Positions 34,376 through 46,054 of a stretch of DNA of 64,000 bases are shown one piece after another. Position 1 is the stretch's first letter; each line of letters opens with the position of its first letter. The notes under the pieces are model-generated. The model worked only from the letters and a program-made list of their open reading frames with translations, did not search any database and was not told where the DNA came from. Origin of the DNA: Hyaloscypha bicolor E (taxonomy: Eukaryota > Ascomycota > Leotiomycetes > Helotiales > Hyaloscyphaceae); contig NW_020194555.1 of NCBI RefSeq assembly GCF_002865645.1, forward strand, positions 1,488,001 through 1,552,000. Direction: 5' to 3'. The position numbers and the translations under genes are program-made.

Positions 34376-36385
34376 ATGGAGCGAAAACGAGATACAATGA
34401 AAGCCAGATTGAAAAAGTTTGTCAGGGTGTCAACCGGCAGTAGTGCTCCCTATCGATACAAGTCACTCTCTCTCGACGACTCAATTCGCGTGCTCGAGCT
34501 CAAGCCTGCAGCCTCCCCTCAAATCCCGATTCACTGCAGCTTGACGGAGATCAAATTATCTCCGAAGGCTCAATATGAAGCTTTGTCGTACGTTTGGGGC
34601 CCAGATGAATTTCCTGAGACCTTGAATCTCCCCGACGGGCACCTCAAGATCACAAAAAATCTCGCATCAGCATTGAGAAGCCTCCGGATGACCAACAGGC
34701 CGAGGATTCTTTGGGTTGACGCCGTGTGTATCAATCAATCTGACGACATAGAGAAAGGATCTCAAGTTGGGAGGATGGCAAGCGTCTACAAGAACGCTTC
34801 TGGAGTCATTGCTTGGCTAGGAGATGATTCAAAAGAAACCCCTGTTGCCATGGAAGCTATCGTAGCTCTGTCTCAAACTGCAAAGGACCTGGGTCTAGGT
34901 ACCTCGGTGGCAGGCCAAAGAGATATCCTCGTTGCCGCGTTACGCCAAAGAACCATCACACTGGCTACAGTAGTGGACTTCGGGGGGACCGCACAAAGAG
35001 CCAACTTCTCGCTCCTGTACGGGAATGACTGGTTCACTCGCATGTGGATTGTCCAAGAAGCGTTGCTGGCAACTCGTTTGACTTTTTACCGCGGCTCGAA
35101 GTCTCTATCGTGGGAAGATTTTGAGCGTGTCATGATCCTCCTTCACACGAGAAAAGACGCAATTCATTTATCAGTGCCAAACGCGGACTCATTCCTCAAG
35201 CACGCATGGAACCTCGTTCTAGTACGAGACCACTATCAACACTCCTCTCAGCGGAAGGTAGACGGGAGATTCGACTTTGCGTATTACATGACTCAACTGA
35301 GACGAAGAGACTGCAAGGATGAACGCGATCGTCTCTATGCTTTGAAGTCTCTAATACCGGAGAGCAGTGATTTGGCCATCACGCCAGACTACAAGAAATC
35401 TGACGTCGAAGTCTTTACAGATCTCGCACTCCAACAATTACAACATGGCCATATCGAAATCCTCTATCAAGCAGGTCTCTGTCGCAACTTGGCAAGTATT
35501 TTTCATGCTATACATCTACTACCATCTGGTGCTCTCATGGCGGCGCCTGTTCCAACATGGGTCCCCGACTACCGCAAAAAGGTTACCTACGTAGGCTGGC
35601 AGCCCTTCTTCGGTGACAATTCGACTTTCCTCCCAAATCCCACCACAACACCTGCCTGCACATCTTCTCCCGACAATCCTTGGAGGCTCACCACACGGTG
35701 CGCATTTTTGGATGTCGTCAGGTTCGCTCTTCCCCTTCCATTTGTCCACGATGACAACCTACGAGCGGACCACCCCAAAATATTCTTCATGATCCGCGAA
35801 GTGCTAAAGGAGCTTTATACGACCTATATGGCGGTCCTCGGTTCACAACCTTATCTAAATGAGGAAGATCTATCGTCGGCATTCGCGCAAGCTCTTATGG
35901 GCGGCGGCACATCAGAGAAATATAGGGAGTCATTCAAGTCCGGGGTTGATGATGAAGTGCCATCTCCTCTCCAGGTATGGAAGGAATACGAAAAACAATG
36001 TCTGTCTGAGGAAGGACAGCTGTACCAAGAAATGCTGAGGGAGGTTGAATCTACTGAGCCAGCGAAACGTGTCAATAGGATTCATCAGGAGTGGTACCAG
36101 AATAGCAAGAACTCTCACGGGGCATGGGAACTCACCCATTATCTAAAGGTGGTCTTTCGGTATCATGTCTCCTTTATGACGAAGAAAGGATACATAGGTC
36201 TAGCACCACTCGGAACGAAAAAGGATACGGATGTTGTTGTGTTCGTAGATAGTTTGAAAGTTCCGTTTATACTCAGAAATGTAAGAGGAGCGGACTGGAA
36301 CTTGGTGGGGCCGTGTTATGTACATGGGATTACGGACACGGAGGCTGCGAGGTCAGGGGCAGGGATGACCTTTCATATTATCTAG
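34376..36385 (+). CDS. HET-domain protein (heterokaryon-incompatibility type)
   Basis: Single exon of 669 residues from ATG 34376. The HET domain is clear in order: YEALSYVWG (about residue 67), LWVDAVCINQSDDIEKGSQV, MASVYKNASGVIAWLGD, and DWFTRMWIVQE. The following DERDRLYALKSLI block is typical of fungal HET proteins. The C-terminal ~350 residues lack WD, ankyrin, NB-ARC or other known repeats; the end (VHGITDTEAARSG) resembles the conserved HET-protein tail in which a GITDGE-type motif occurs. HET domains are TIR-related modules that trigger growth arrest or cell death after non-self recognition; whether this one takes part in allorecognition is unknown. Cytosolic, no signal or membrane segment. 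The surroundings are pseudogene-rich, typical for this family. Confidence 0.9.
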   Translation: MERKRDTMKARLKKFVRVSTGSSAPYRYKSLSLDDSIRVLELKPAASPQIPIHCSLTEIKLSPKAQYEALSYVWGPDEFPETLNLPDGHLKITKNLASALRSLRMTNRPRILWVDAVCINQSDDIEKGSQVGRMASVYKNASGVIAWLGDDSKETPVAMEAIVALSQTAKDLGLGTSVAGQRDILVAALRQRTITLATVVDFGGTAQRANFSLLYGNDWFTRMWIVQEALLATRLTFYRGSKSLSWEDFERVMILLHTRKDAIHLSVPNADSFLKHAWNLVLVRDHYQHSSQRKVDGRFDFAYYMTQLRRRDCKDERDRLYALKSLIPESSDLAITPDYKKSDVEVFTDLALQQLQHGHIEILYQAGLCRNLASIFHAIHLLPSGALMAAPVPTWVPDYRKKVTYVGWQPFFGDNSTFLPNPTTTPACTSSPDNPWRLTTRCAFLDVVRFALPLPFVHDDNLRADHPKIFFMIREVLKELYTTYMAVLGSQPYLNEEDLSSAFAQALMGGGTSEKYRESFKSGVDDEVPSPLQVWKEYEKQCLSEEGQLYQEMLREVESTEPAKRVNRIHQEWYQNSKNSHGAWELTHYLKVVFRYHVSFMTKKGYIGLAPLGTKKDTDVVVFVDSLKVPFILRNVRGADWNLVGPCYVHGITDTEAARSGAGMTFHII

Positions 36386-37716
36386 ATAGGAGGCGAGAGA
36401 CGAAAGAGATAGAGTTGTCTGATAATGCCATATTATCCCCCCCTTTACAGTTAGCAAGGTATGTAGAACACTTCAAAATTTCGAAATAAGAAGGGTCCTT
36501 ATCTCTATGTAAAACTTGACTTCGGGCTTTGCAAGTATTGAATATGAAATCCAGATAATTGTAAGAGTCGGGGTTTATGTGTAACAGTTGAAAATAAGCG
36601 AGGTAGTTTCCACACCATGGCACATGCTAGGCCATGTCATCCAGGCTCGGTGATGCCGTGCGAGATCGATCCTGGCTCGTATTAGTTAATACTATTAGAA
36701 CCAAGGGCCGCATAAGCAGGTGTAAATGCAAAGAGTAAAAGCAAGACTTCGGTAGAAATCTATATAAGATATATTTTTGAAATCTTGGAGGGGTCCCGGC
36801 TCCGGACCCCCTCTAGGTAACAAAGCTACACAAGAGAAAGTATTCCTTTAGAAGAGGAGAGTATTTATTCTTGGGGAATGGCCCCTCAAAGCCTTCCCTC
36901 TAAGGAAAGCAAGAAGTAAAAAAGGTAAGAAGGGTATTTAGTCTGGATTATTACGTGATACCAATCACGTGGCAATACCTCACGTGACTTTTGTATAGCT
37001 AGTGCTTAAAATCTGCTCGTTCGGTCGGGCTCACCTGGGTTCTCGCTTAGCACGCTTACCAGGTGAGGGAGGGCAATACGTAAAAACCAGCAATGCGCAA
37101 ATCACCGCAAAAATTAGCATGGGGAAATTTGACCCCGCCCCTCCCCCCACCACAACCACGGATTTTTGGCTCTAAATTTTAGAGGGTAGAAGTTTCAGTA
37201 TTAAGAAACTATTCCCACTTCTTAACGAGTTATTAATTGCGTACCGTTGCTCCCCGTGCAATCATACACAGTAACACAAACGTCTTTAGAATTGGTAATC
37301 TATTATATTTTCATCATGAACCGTAGCGTAGAGCACCAGACTTAAGCATCTCCAACTCCTTCACTCCTCTGTTTTCACCTCACTTGAGCTTTTCAGTGGA
37401 ATCTTGTGTAACCTGCTGCCCCCGGTCGTGCCTCTCCACTTCGAGCGAGCAGAGCAAGCCCCACAATGCACAAGAGAGGCATGCATGGACAATGCCCGCC
37501 ATCGTAACTGAGTTTTATTGGTCCTCTCAATCTTCGACATGCTCCGCAGCACACTCGTAATGCAACCTCGCGATGCAAGCTAGGGTTCCAGCCGCTATTC
37601 GTTGCTATAAGACTTATTCCCAGCTACCGAGCTACCTTGCTTCGAAGTCACAAGGTCATCTCAACGCCTTCAATTGCACCAGCAATGTTTTCATCTCACT
37701 TACGTAGCTAGAGTCG
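36386..37716. other. Intergenic with probable LTR remnant
   Basis: About 1.3 kb without genes. The middle third is a candidate LTR (listed separately). A stem formed by GCTCACCTGG and CCAGGTGAG lies near 37.03-37.07 kb. The final ~400 nt precede the dehydrogenase-like pseudogene. Confidence 0.45.
36690..37005 (+). mobile_element. Possible solo LTR of a Copia-like retrotransposon
   Basis: The segment begins TATTAGAACCAAGG (TG to TA at the expected TG terminus). It contains a TATA-like CTATATAAGATATAT, then a strong G/C stem (GGTCCCGGCTCCGGACC) downstream of it. Three CACGTG-like sites follow near 36.95-36.99 kb. This promoter-plus-stem layout resembles LTRs of fungal Copia elements. No second LTR or internal domain is in the window, and neither target duplications nor a defined 3' CA end could be confirmed. 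Confidence 0.33.
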
Positions 37717-39379
37717 TTGACGATGCTAAATTATTCTCTAGCAATTCTTTTCCTTGGGCTGCTTTTGGGGGTAAAATCGGACCCAGGGACATCCCGGAGC
37801 CCTTCACACAATGGTCCGGCTGGGGAGGTAACTATCACAACAATGCATGGGCTAGTCAAAACAGACAGATTTCCTCCTCCAACATCAAGTCTGCCATAGC
37901 CTCATGCAATGTCTCATACCACATTGGCGTCAGTGCAACACCAGTGGTCTTTGGAAACACCGTCTATTATCCGACTTAGAATGGCTCCTTTGCCGCCCTC
38001 GATTATGTCTCCTGCCGAATTCTCTAGCAAGTCAACGTCACGGACATTATTGAAAACTATGCTTCGTTTATTACCATTCCATTTGGTCCCCATCCTGTGT
38101 CACGCACGAGTCCGCAAATTGAAGGTAATATTCTTTTCTTCGGAACCCTCAACACGCGCTGGCGTTGCAGTCAATCGCCTGACGGGCGTACTCCTCTCCA
38201 CCATCCAGATTAATCGACCGACATCCCATGGCAGTCGTGATGATGTCTCCAAAATTCTTTGACGGCATGCTGTTCATCGGGGCTTCGAGTGTGGAAGAGA
38301 ACCTCACTCTCCAACCCACTTACCCCTGTTGCTCGTTCGTTGGAAACATGCTTGCGCTGGCCTTCGATGGCAAGGAATTCCACGTTCTCTGGAACATCCC
38401 GATGATACCAGAAGCTCAAGCGCTCTAGGCTGGTCTGGAGCTGCTCTGTGGGGCAGCCAACCAGCAATTGACACCAACCGTCGTCAGGTCTTCGTTGCAA
38501 CCGGGAACTCCTACTCCCTTCCCGAAGTGATCATCCAATGTCAACACGACACTCAAAACATCGCGGCCGTTGTTCAGGGCCTCGTCCCTGATTCTTGTCT
38601 CCCAGCGGATATCTGGCAAGAATCAGTGCTCGCCATTGACATTGACCTCGGAATCATGAACTGGGTCCACCAACTTCCACCTCTTGATGCTTATTCCGCC
38701 GGTTGCGGATTCCCAGGCATAAGGCCTCCAAACATAACTTTATGTCCAGAGGTCCCAGGACTGGATACTAGTTTCGCCATGGCTCCTGCGTTTGTACTTG
38801 GATCTTCATCCACGCCTTATGGTAAGGATACGTTGGTGATAGGACAGAAGAATGGGAATCTTACGCCATGTCTGCACAAGCTGGGACAATTTTCTGGACA
38901 ACGGTCACGAGCCCGGATGGCATTGGAGGTGGCTTGAGCTGGGGGTTAGCGGTCGTTGATAGTCGGGTATACTTCGTTGCCACGAACTCTGGTGAAGAGA
39001 CGTGGAGAATGCAGCCTTCGAACGAGGTGACGAACAGAAGTGCCTATGGAGCTGCATCGCTCTTGACTGGAGCCTTGTTGTGGGAAGTTGCTGTCCTGGC
39101 GAATGGTGTGGCTTATGGATATCCTAGTGTTGGAGATTTGGTGATTGTGGGGAGGACGGGCAGTGATCCAAATGGGACGCGAATTATGATGCGACTCAGG
39201 GGGGACTAGTGGCGACTGACAAGGCAACAGGGGTTGTGCTGCTGGATCATTGGTTGAGTAAGAATTTTCATAGAGGTGTTGCTATTCAAGACCGGTATAT
39301 ACTTTTTGGGACGGGGTACTGGGGTTTCGGTTCCCCAGGAGATGCTCCGGGGGCGATCAATGTAATGCGAGTTGGATAG
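37717..39379 (+). pseudogene. PQQ-repeat/polyvinyl-alcohol-dehydrogenase-like secreted protein, decayed
   Basis: A signal-peptide-like start (MLNYSLAILFLGLLLGV) is followed, in other frames, by blocks of a beta-propeller oxidoreductase. These are WSGWGGNYHNNAWAS, VSATPVVFGNTVYYPT, GAALWGSQPAIDTNRRQVFV with ATGNSYS, LSWGLAVVDSRVYFVATNSG, and the C-terminal ILFGTGYWGFGSPGDAPGAI ending at TAG 39377-39379. Stops at 37977-37979 and 38025-38027 replace expected Trp codons (PT-stop-NGS, RIL-stop-QVN), i.e. TGG to TAG. At least three frame changes also occur. The family resembles secreted PQQ-type alcohol dehydrogenases acting on polymers or phenolics; cofactor use is uncertain. Clearly inactive. Confidence 0.82.
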
Positions 39380-40005
39380 TGAGGTTGTGAATAATGTCAG
39401 AATTCAACAATGAAAACAAAATTGCAAGTGTGAGGCAGAGGAGGTAAACAAACGTGCAACAAAACTTTCGGATATGGCGTGAATCTGAGCAGAAGGGGTC
39501 CATGACTTGAAAGGGACTTTGGGCGAGTTGTCAATAGCATTTCATAGAAAATGAGCGCTTCTTGTAATGGGAAAGTGACTATGGGCGTTGAGCACTTCTC
39601 AATGTTTAGCGAGGTCTCTGGGATTAACTTTGAAAGCTTGAGCTGATTCTTGGTCTTACGCAATTGCTATCGCAGCTGTTTTGGTCATCCCTGCATCGGA
39701 AAAGCCAACGCATTGGTGAACCGTCGGAAAGAGGATTGGAAACGCTCTGGACTTCATTTGAAGTGCATTACCCTCCTAGGTGGAGTTTACGGGCTGCACC
39801 AGAGAAGCAGCTTCGACACGACACCTCAGAAGCTCATCTCCGACGGCCGTCCATCGACAAAGAGGGCTACCAATTCCCAACATGAATTTGGACCTGAGCA
39901 CGACGTGGTAACTCCAAATCATGGGAGTCGTAAGATCATGTCTGCTCAAGGTGCATACTCGCAACGCGAACAAGACTTCGGGTTTTCCGTTATGGAGTGA
40001 CGTCT
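39380..40005. other. Intergenic, nothing recognised
   Basis: Lies between the propeller pseudogene and the 3' end of the Dcc1-like gene. Overlapping open frames at 39.65-40.0 kb show no domain and are not supported. Confidence 0.4.
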
Positions 40006-40478
40006 TCAGCCCTTCTTTTCCATCCTACTTTTCGCAAACTTCTCATGCCATTTGTTGACCTTGGGTGGAGCTTTTCCTTCTTGGAGTATCAACTCAATTG
40101 TATCCTCAATCTTCGCAATTGCCGTAACTGATGGCACAGGAATGAACATGTTTGCATCGTCTGCTTCAGTAGGACCAGTTGATGAAGGTTTTAACACCAA
40201 AATTGGATTAGAGGTGTTCTTTTGTCGCATCTGATATCTCTTCTCGCCATAGGAGAGGATTGCGTAGCCCGGGGTTGTTTCGGTAGATGCAGAGGAAGTG
40301 ACAGTCAATCTGCAGAACACTTTAGCCTGGTTGACGGCAGAAGGAGGGGATGAGCACACATCGGTGGGTTGTCGGATTCCAGGAGAGCTAGCAGCTCAGG
40401 GGGAAGCTCCAGCAGCTTGAATGCTTGCTGGCGATGGCTCGATGAGAATGGAATGTCGGTGGTGTATTGTGTTCCCAT
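40006..40478 (-). CDS. Short Dcc1-like protein (sister-chromatid cohesion, Ctf18-RFC)
   Basis: Two exons: 40478-40360 and 40309-40006, joined over a 49-nt GTGTGC..CAG intron; 140 residues. The N-terminus (IPFSSSHRQQAFKLLELPPEL, then LLALLESDNPPILTVTSSAS) and the core (YAILSYGEKRYQMRQKNTSN) match the N-terminal region of Dcc1, where Dcc1 packs against Ctf8 and Ctf18. Full Dcc1 is about 330-400 residues with C-terminal winged-helix domains that bind polymerase epsilon and DNA. Here the frame ends after KVNKWHEKFAKSRMEKKG. Either this is a shortened copy or fungal relatives of this type are naturally short; the winged helices are not found downstream. Divergent from the RhoGEF gene, 550 nt between starts. 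Confidence 0.68.
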
Positions 40479-41028
40479 CTTGCTCTCCCAGAATGCCTCT
40501 GTGAAGCGTCCTGGTCTACAATATCCCGATATGCACCTCAAGGGGTGAGTTGTATGACGGTTGTTTCGTGTTGAATGGAATGGCGGGGTTGAAGAAAATC
40601 GCGTGTTGACAGGGCTCGAAATCCAGCCAATCATCGCGTTGAGACTCCCTGCCTTGTCCTCAAAAAATATTCTCCGAAGGACTTGCCCAAAGATAAAGAA
40701 GGGTCCCACGCTGAGGAGAGACTTTAGTTCGACAAGTCCATCCTGGAGGCTGCAGCTGCAGAAGCACCATCGAGTTCTGTGTGCCCGAACGACTGGTCCG
40801 GCTGGTTCATGCAGCTTCAACGAAAAACACGGTACCGCTCGACGCGTCAACTTGTTTTTCTTGAAAGCTTTCCCACCCAACCAGATGTTCTACCACAAAA
40901 GAAACGCAGCGTCCAACGACACAGAATTCGACACCCACGCCAATTGATCCGTCATCCCCGAGGCTTCATCGTCATGAAGGGCGAGGCCCATTGACCGACC
41001 CGGACTAGCCATCGACGACAAACTCAAA
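40479..41028. promoter_or_regulatory. Divergent promoter, Dcc1-like gene and RhoGEF gene
   Basis: 550 nt between two divergent starts. Open frames on both strands here (about 40.56-40.95 kb) have no domain and are treated as chance. Confidence 0.45.
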
Positions 41029-44000
41029 ATGGTTCGAGTCACCGACGAGCTGACCTTGTCGCGAGACCAAGTCAGTCTCTACCACACCACCGACCCGTAC
41101 TTAGGCAATCTGCCTGTCTTCGCCTTCCACGGCCCCTCCACGACCTCCAATTCCACCCTCAACAGCTCCCGAATCCAAATCCACTTCTTTACTGCTGCTG
41201 GATTTCAAAGCTACGCACGCATTACCATCTCTCCGAACTCGCACTTCTACCAATCGGTGAACCACCTTCCACGAGACAAGCAAGGAGATGAAATATGTCG
41301 GGGGCTCGCGTTTGGACTCTTGAAATACTTCAAGGAGTTGCCAGAGGTTGTCAAAACTGGCCTGATCTTCCAATCCACGAATTCTCGTGGAAAGAGACCT
41401 GGCTCGGCTCCTACACTCTTCGGAGAACAACATGCGGCAGATTTGGCGAGCTCTATGGTTAAGGTGGAGAACATTGGGGAGGTCATTCAAGACATTGAGT
41501 CTGCCTTGCGTCCGCAGAACATCAACCATCTTGATATCGACCTCGTGCTTCCACCAGGCTCGATTGTCCCAGTGAAGGAAGAAGAAATTGAAGAACACAA
41601 CGAAGACGAGGAACTTCCGGATCCGACTTTGAAGCAATATGGCGCTTACTCTCCGCTGATCAAGCTCTTCGGCGAAGTCACGTTTCTACCCACGTCAAAG
41701 CTACGACGCGCTCCCTCGAGGCCGACTTCCGTCAACCGTTCGAGGTCTTTTCTCAAGGACCAGAAGTTGTCCCTACGCCGAGAGATGGGTGAATTGGTAG
41801 ATACAGAGGAGAGATATGTCATCAAGATGCACGAGCTGGTCAATCATATGGCTGACGACTTCCGAGTGAAGGCAAAGAATCGAGAATTTGGCAGTTTCAG
41901 CCCATCGGAGCAAGATCTCGAAAAACTCTTCCCTCGGTGTCTTGACAGAATTCTGCGGATCAACTCTGCCTTCTTAGCCGATATTCGGAAAGTTATGGAT
42001 GAGACAGAGGAGGATGCTATGCGTGATCTTGAAGCCCCCATTGTCAGCTCTACTGGTTCAAGATACGGCGGTACTGGTCGCTTGAAGGATCCCACCGGAG
42101 CACTTGCATTTGCCAAAGTTCTTCTTGAGTGGTTCCCCCAGTTCTCGGATTGTTACCAAGAGTATATTCGAGCTAGTCAGGACTTTCCACAAATTATCAC
42201 TTCGTTCATGAGGCAGCCTTCGAGTTTTAGAGAACGAGTTCAGCAAACTGGCGAGCAACGACTTCGATCAGCTGTGATTGAGCCTGTTCAGCGCTTGCCA
42301 CGGTACAGTCTCTTCATTGATAACATTGTCAACTATCTACCCGTACTTCACCCGGCATTGCAGCCTTTGCTCAAAGCTAGGGATATCATCACATCCATTT
42401 GTTCACTGGACCCGCCAACAACAGACAAGTCTCAGGTTGTCAATAGACTTCGGAATTTGATCGACTCATGGCCGTCATCATTGCACCCCCAAGGTCGACT
42501 TATCACCGCTGTCGATTTCGTAGAGCTCGCAGCTCCTTTCCACCCCGCAACCAATGGCAATGTTAGGGAGGGGATATTTCTGCTGTTTGCGGACTGTGTT
42601 GTTCTGTTGAAGAAAGCTGGAGAATGCAATCTTTCAGCAAGAGGTCTTATGGCAGAAGTCGATAAGCCATCTGCTGCCACCATGATGGCATCTGTGACTG
42701 CTGCTGCAGGCGGACAGAAGAGGGCCTACGAGCTTACATTCTGTGGTTGGCATGTTCTAGGCGATGCTCGCTTCACGATGTCTGATGATGGCCGCACTGT
42801 TGCAATGGTATCGTTGCATGAATTGAAGGACCCAGCAACAGGTCGGGAGAGGACGTCTCCAGCGGCCACTATCCGGAACTTTCTATTACAAACTGCATAT
42901 GACGGAAAGGCGTTGAAGTTTACTGAAGAGATCACTAAAGCTAGAGTGGAGGGCAGATTTTCGGAGGCTGAACGAGAGATAGAGAAGTGGTGCTTGAGGT
43001 CCATCAAGTTGCAAGCCGTAGAAGTCACACTCCATACCGCAATATTTGAGGAGGGTATTGACACCTTGATCGAAGGCCGAAAGGAGCCAGCATCCATCCG
43101 CATAGTCATCGACCACGAGAGAGGCACCAAGGGTGCACCAGTAGGCCACTACGGTGTTGACATTGTCGCCAATGTGAAAGTGATGGGGGGTGGGTTGAAA
43201 TATAGACTCGAAGTTAGCGGGCTCAATGAGAAAGTTTTCGTGGACGAGGTTGTTGTAGAGCATCTGTTGCCCACCTTCACAAAGAGAGGTATATTCTCAC
43301 CACCGCTGAAATGTTCAAGCCTGACTGATATCTAATAGCAAACGACTTACTTCGAGTACAATATGTTATAAGCAACCCAGCCCTCGCAGCACCCTTCACC
43401 TCATTCCATTCGAAGATTCTCAAGTCGATTCGCGTTGTTGCTGAAGGCGATAAATCGAAATCCTTCCGTCCACCCTCACCAGTCAAGCTGCTTTCAAGTT
43501 TCCTCAGTAGTGGTTTCAATAGTTCAACAACCTCCCTCAGCCACTCCGCATCTCTCTCCTCAAAGCAGCAAAGAACTCCGGTTATAGGCAACGTTCCCTC
43601 ACTGCCGCTATTGTCGAGAAACAATAGCGCACATTCCATCCAGGACGTCGATTTCAGAAGCAGTCTTCGTACCGGAGACGAAAAGCCCACCAATCCTCTA
43701 GTCCGACTTGAAGAGACTTTCACTGGCTATATTGCAGCTCTCCAAGTTCGAAAGGGTAACGTCATTGGGAGAGTGCTGAGAAGTCGCGGAATGGCGGACG
43801 AACTGGCCATCAATGCTGTATACAACACATTCATCGAGAATCCTTTCGATCAGCGGACTGCTTCCGAAGTCTCATTCGATGTCCTGTTTGTTGCCTTCGA
43901 GAAATACTTGCGGATGGCATGGAAAGATCAGATGGGTCAAGTCATGTCGGTGGCGACTTTGGATGCATTGCAAGACAGAGCTTTGAAGATGTTCCCTGGA

Positions 44001-45716
44001 GACTTCGCCGATTACGTCAAGATGGTCTTTGGTGAGATGGCACCGCAAAATCGACGAGCCTTCATTGCTATCATCAAACTGTTAGCAGATCTTCTCGATG
44101 GTTGTGGAAATGATGGGGACCGAGGTGCTTTAACAGCTGCGTTTGCAGAGCTGCTGGTAATTGACGGCCAGCCTCATGACTACATCAACCTGCTGGATCG
44201 TATGGTAGAGGACCAAGAGCGACTCTTTGAGGATATAGGTCCAGGCGCTGTAAATGGTTCTGGTTCTGGTAATGGCTCCGTCTTCGGGTCAGTTTCTGGT
44301 GGTCGATCGAATCACTCTGCCACTGGTTCACTGACATCGAATGCATCATCTTTGCGGAAGAGATTTGCCGATACCTTGCTCAGGCAGAACAGCACCAAGG
44401 ATAATGACCGTCCCTCAGTCTGGCGAACCTTGAGCAAGAGCAGCCGCAGTATTGCCACTGGAGAATCCATGACTTCTTCAAGTCTTTCAAAGGTCTCCCT
44501 CAATCGCTCAAGATCAATCGAGTCTCCACATAGGCGACCTGCTTCGCGGGATCGGCCTACGGTTATGGGCGCTTTTGATGAGCGGCCTTCCAGCTCGCAG
44601 GGTCCTGTCAACAAACTCATTACGATCGGTGAATCCCCGCCTCCGGATGAGAAGGACACTGCCCAATCACTCAAGAAGAAGAGACGAAGCTCTCTTTCTG
44701 ATTTGAAATCTTTGATGGCACAAGCAACTCTCAGTGGGAGCTCTCCATCACCCTCACCACTCCGCGGACTAAAGCTCAACACATCTCCACGAACTCCATC
44801 ACCAACAAAGATTCCTGTCGCTGGTGGAATTATGGACAGAAATCGGCCTGCGTTGTACAGCACAGGCTCACCGAATCAGAAGGAGAATTTACCATTGAAC
44901 TCTTCTGCGCCCAGGAATATTGGCAATCTGACTGAACGACCACAGAACATCATGTCGACCCCTGACACGATAGTGGTCAAGGATCTTTGGTCTGGCGGAG
45001 CAAAAAGCCACCAAAAGACCGCATCACTCTCATCCAACATCCCCACCCTCCGCGGCCGAGGACCCTCGGCATCCCGACCCACAAGCAGCCCAGGCAAACA
45101 CTCACCCCAAAAGCTGCGACTACAATCCCCGGCCAAGCTACGCGAGCGTCTCCAAAACGAAGCTAAAGCAATCAATGAAGCCGAAGCCTCCCTACAAAAC
45201 GAGCTTTCAAAAATTGGCGAAGAAATGGCCAAGTTAAACGCCAGCTCCAACTCCCCAACCCGTTCCACGGACCTGCAAAAGCTCTCCGGCGCCATCACAG
45301 CCCTCGAGACCCGTATCCCGGAAATCGTCAAAGACCTGACCACCCGCAACGACGCCGTCAAGTCTGATCTCGAGAAAAGCCTGCAGGCATGCGAGTTCAA
45401 GGTCAAGGGGCTGGATCAGCTGTACAAAGAGAGCAGCGCGGAGAACGAGCTGCTGTATGAAAAGTTCAATGCCGAGCTAGGGAAGATTGTGCGTGCGTTA
45501 AGGGGCAAGGGCAAGGAGGAGAAAGAAGATTTGGTTGCGAAGGCGAAGGAGGGCAGTGAGGAGACGGCGAGGGTCAAGAAGGAGAATGCGAGGTTGAAGA
45601 GGGAGGTTTTGACGCTACGGACGCTGTTGAAGGGGAATGAATGCTTGGCGTGTGTTGGTGCTGGTGCTGTGGTCTTCGAGGGAATTAAGAAGGCGCAGAA
45701 AGGAGGAGAGATATGA
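41029..45716 (+). CDS. Large Rho guanine-nucleotide exchange factor (DH domain) with C-terminal coiled coil
   Basis: Two exons, 41029-43288 and 43339-45716, with a 50-nt intron (GTATAT, branch CTGAC, TAG); 1545 residues. The Dbl-homology domain spans about residues 245-480 and is recognised from LRREMGELVDTEERYVIKM, FPQFSDCYQEYIRASQDF and the signature RLRSAVIEPVQRLPRYSLFI with DN. It is followed by a PH-like region (EGIFLLFADCVVLLKKAG). Residues ~880-1040 (GNVIGRVLRSRGMADELAI onward) look like a degenerate RhoGAP-type helical domain. A long Ser/Pro-rich segment and a coiled coil (residues ~1370-1520) close the protein. DH domains load GTP on Rho/Cdc42 GTPases to control polarity and septation; the target GTPase is not visible. 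The start ATG has AAAATGG context. Confidence 0.88.
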
Positions 45717-46054
45717 GTGTTTTGTGAGAGTCACTTATCGGAGGTTGTTTCAGCGGGCGTTTCGAGCATGCATGGTGTTTGTTTGTTTGTCTGTTTGTTT
45801 AGGTATGAGATCCGATCCACTGCTTATAAGGATGAAGTGTGGGGTATTGTACAGTACGTTACGAAAGCAACGGAGGAAGGAGAACGGCGTGTACGTACTG
45901 TATGTACAGACAGCAAGCACAAATGAATGAATGATGATCAACAAGAACCCCTTTTTGGATCTTAGCATCACGTGCTGTCGTGAGTCACCCCTTCATACTC
46001 GATTCTCGCGACTCACCACTCAACCTCAAGAAACAAATCAATCAATTAAGCGGA
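45717..46054. other. Short intergenic, 3' end of RhoGEF gene to kinase-like gene
   Basis: Contains a TTTG microsatellite (GTTTGTTTGTCTGTTTG near 45.78 kb) in the probable RhoGEF 3' untranslated region and the promoter of the kinase-like gene. Confidence 0.45.

Noticed and set aside
44312..44863. Minus-strand frame of 183 codons
   Set aside because: Antisense shadow of the RhoGEF Ser-rich segment; no motif.
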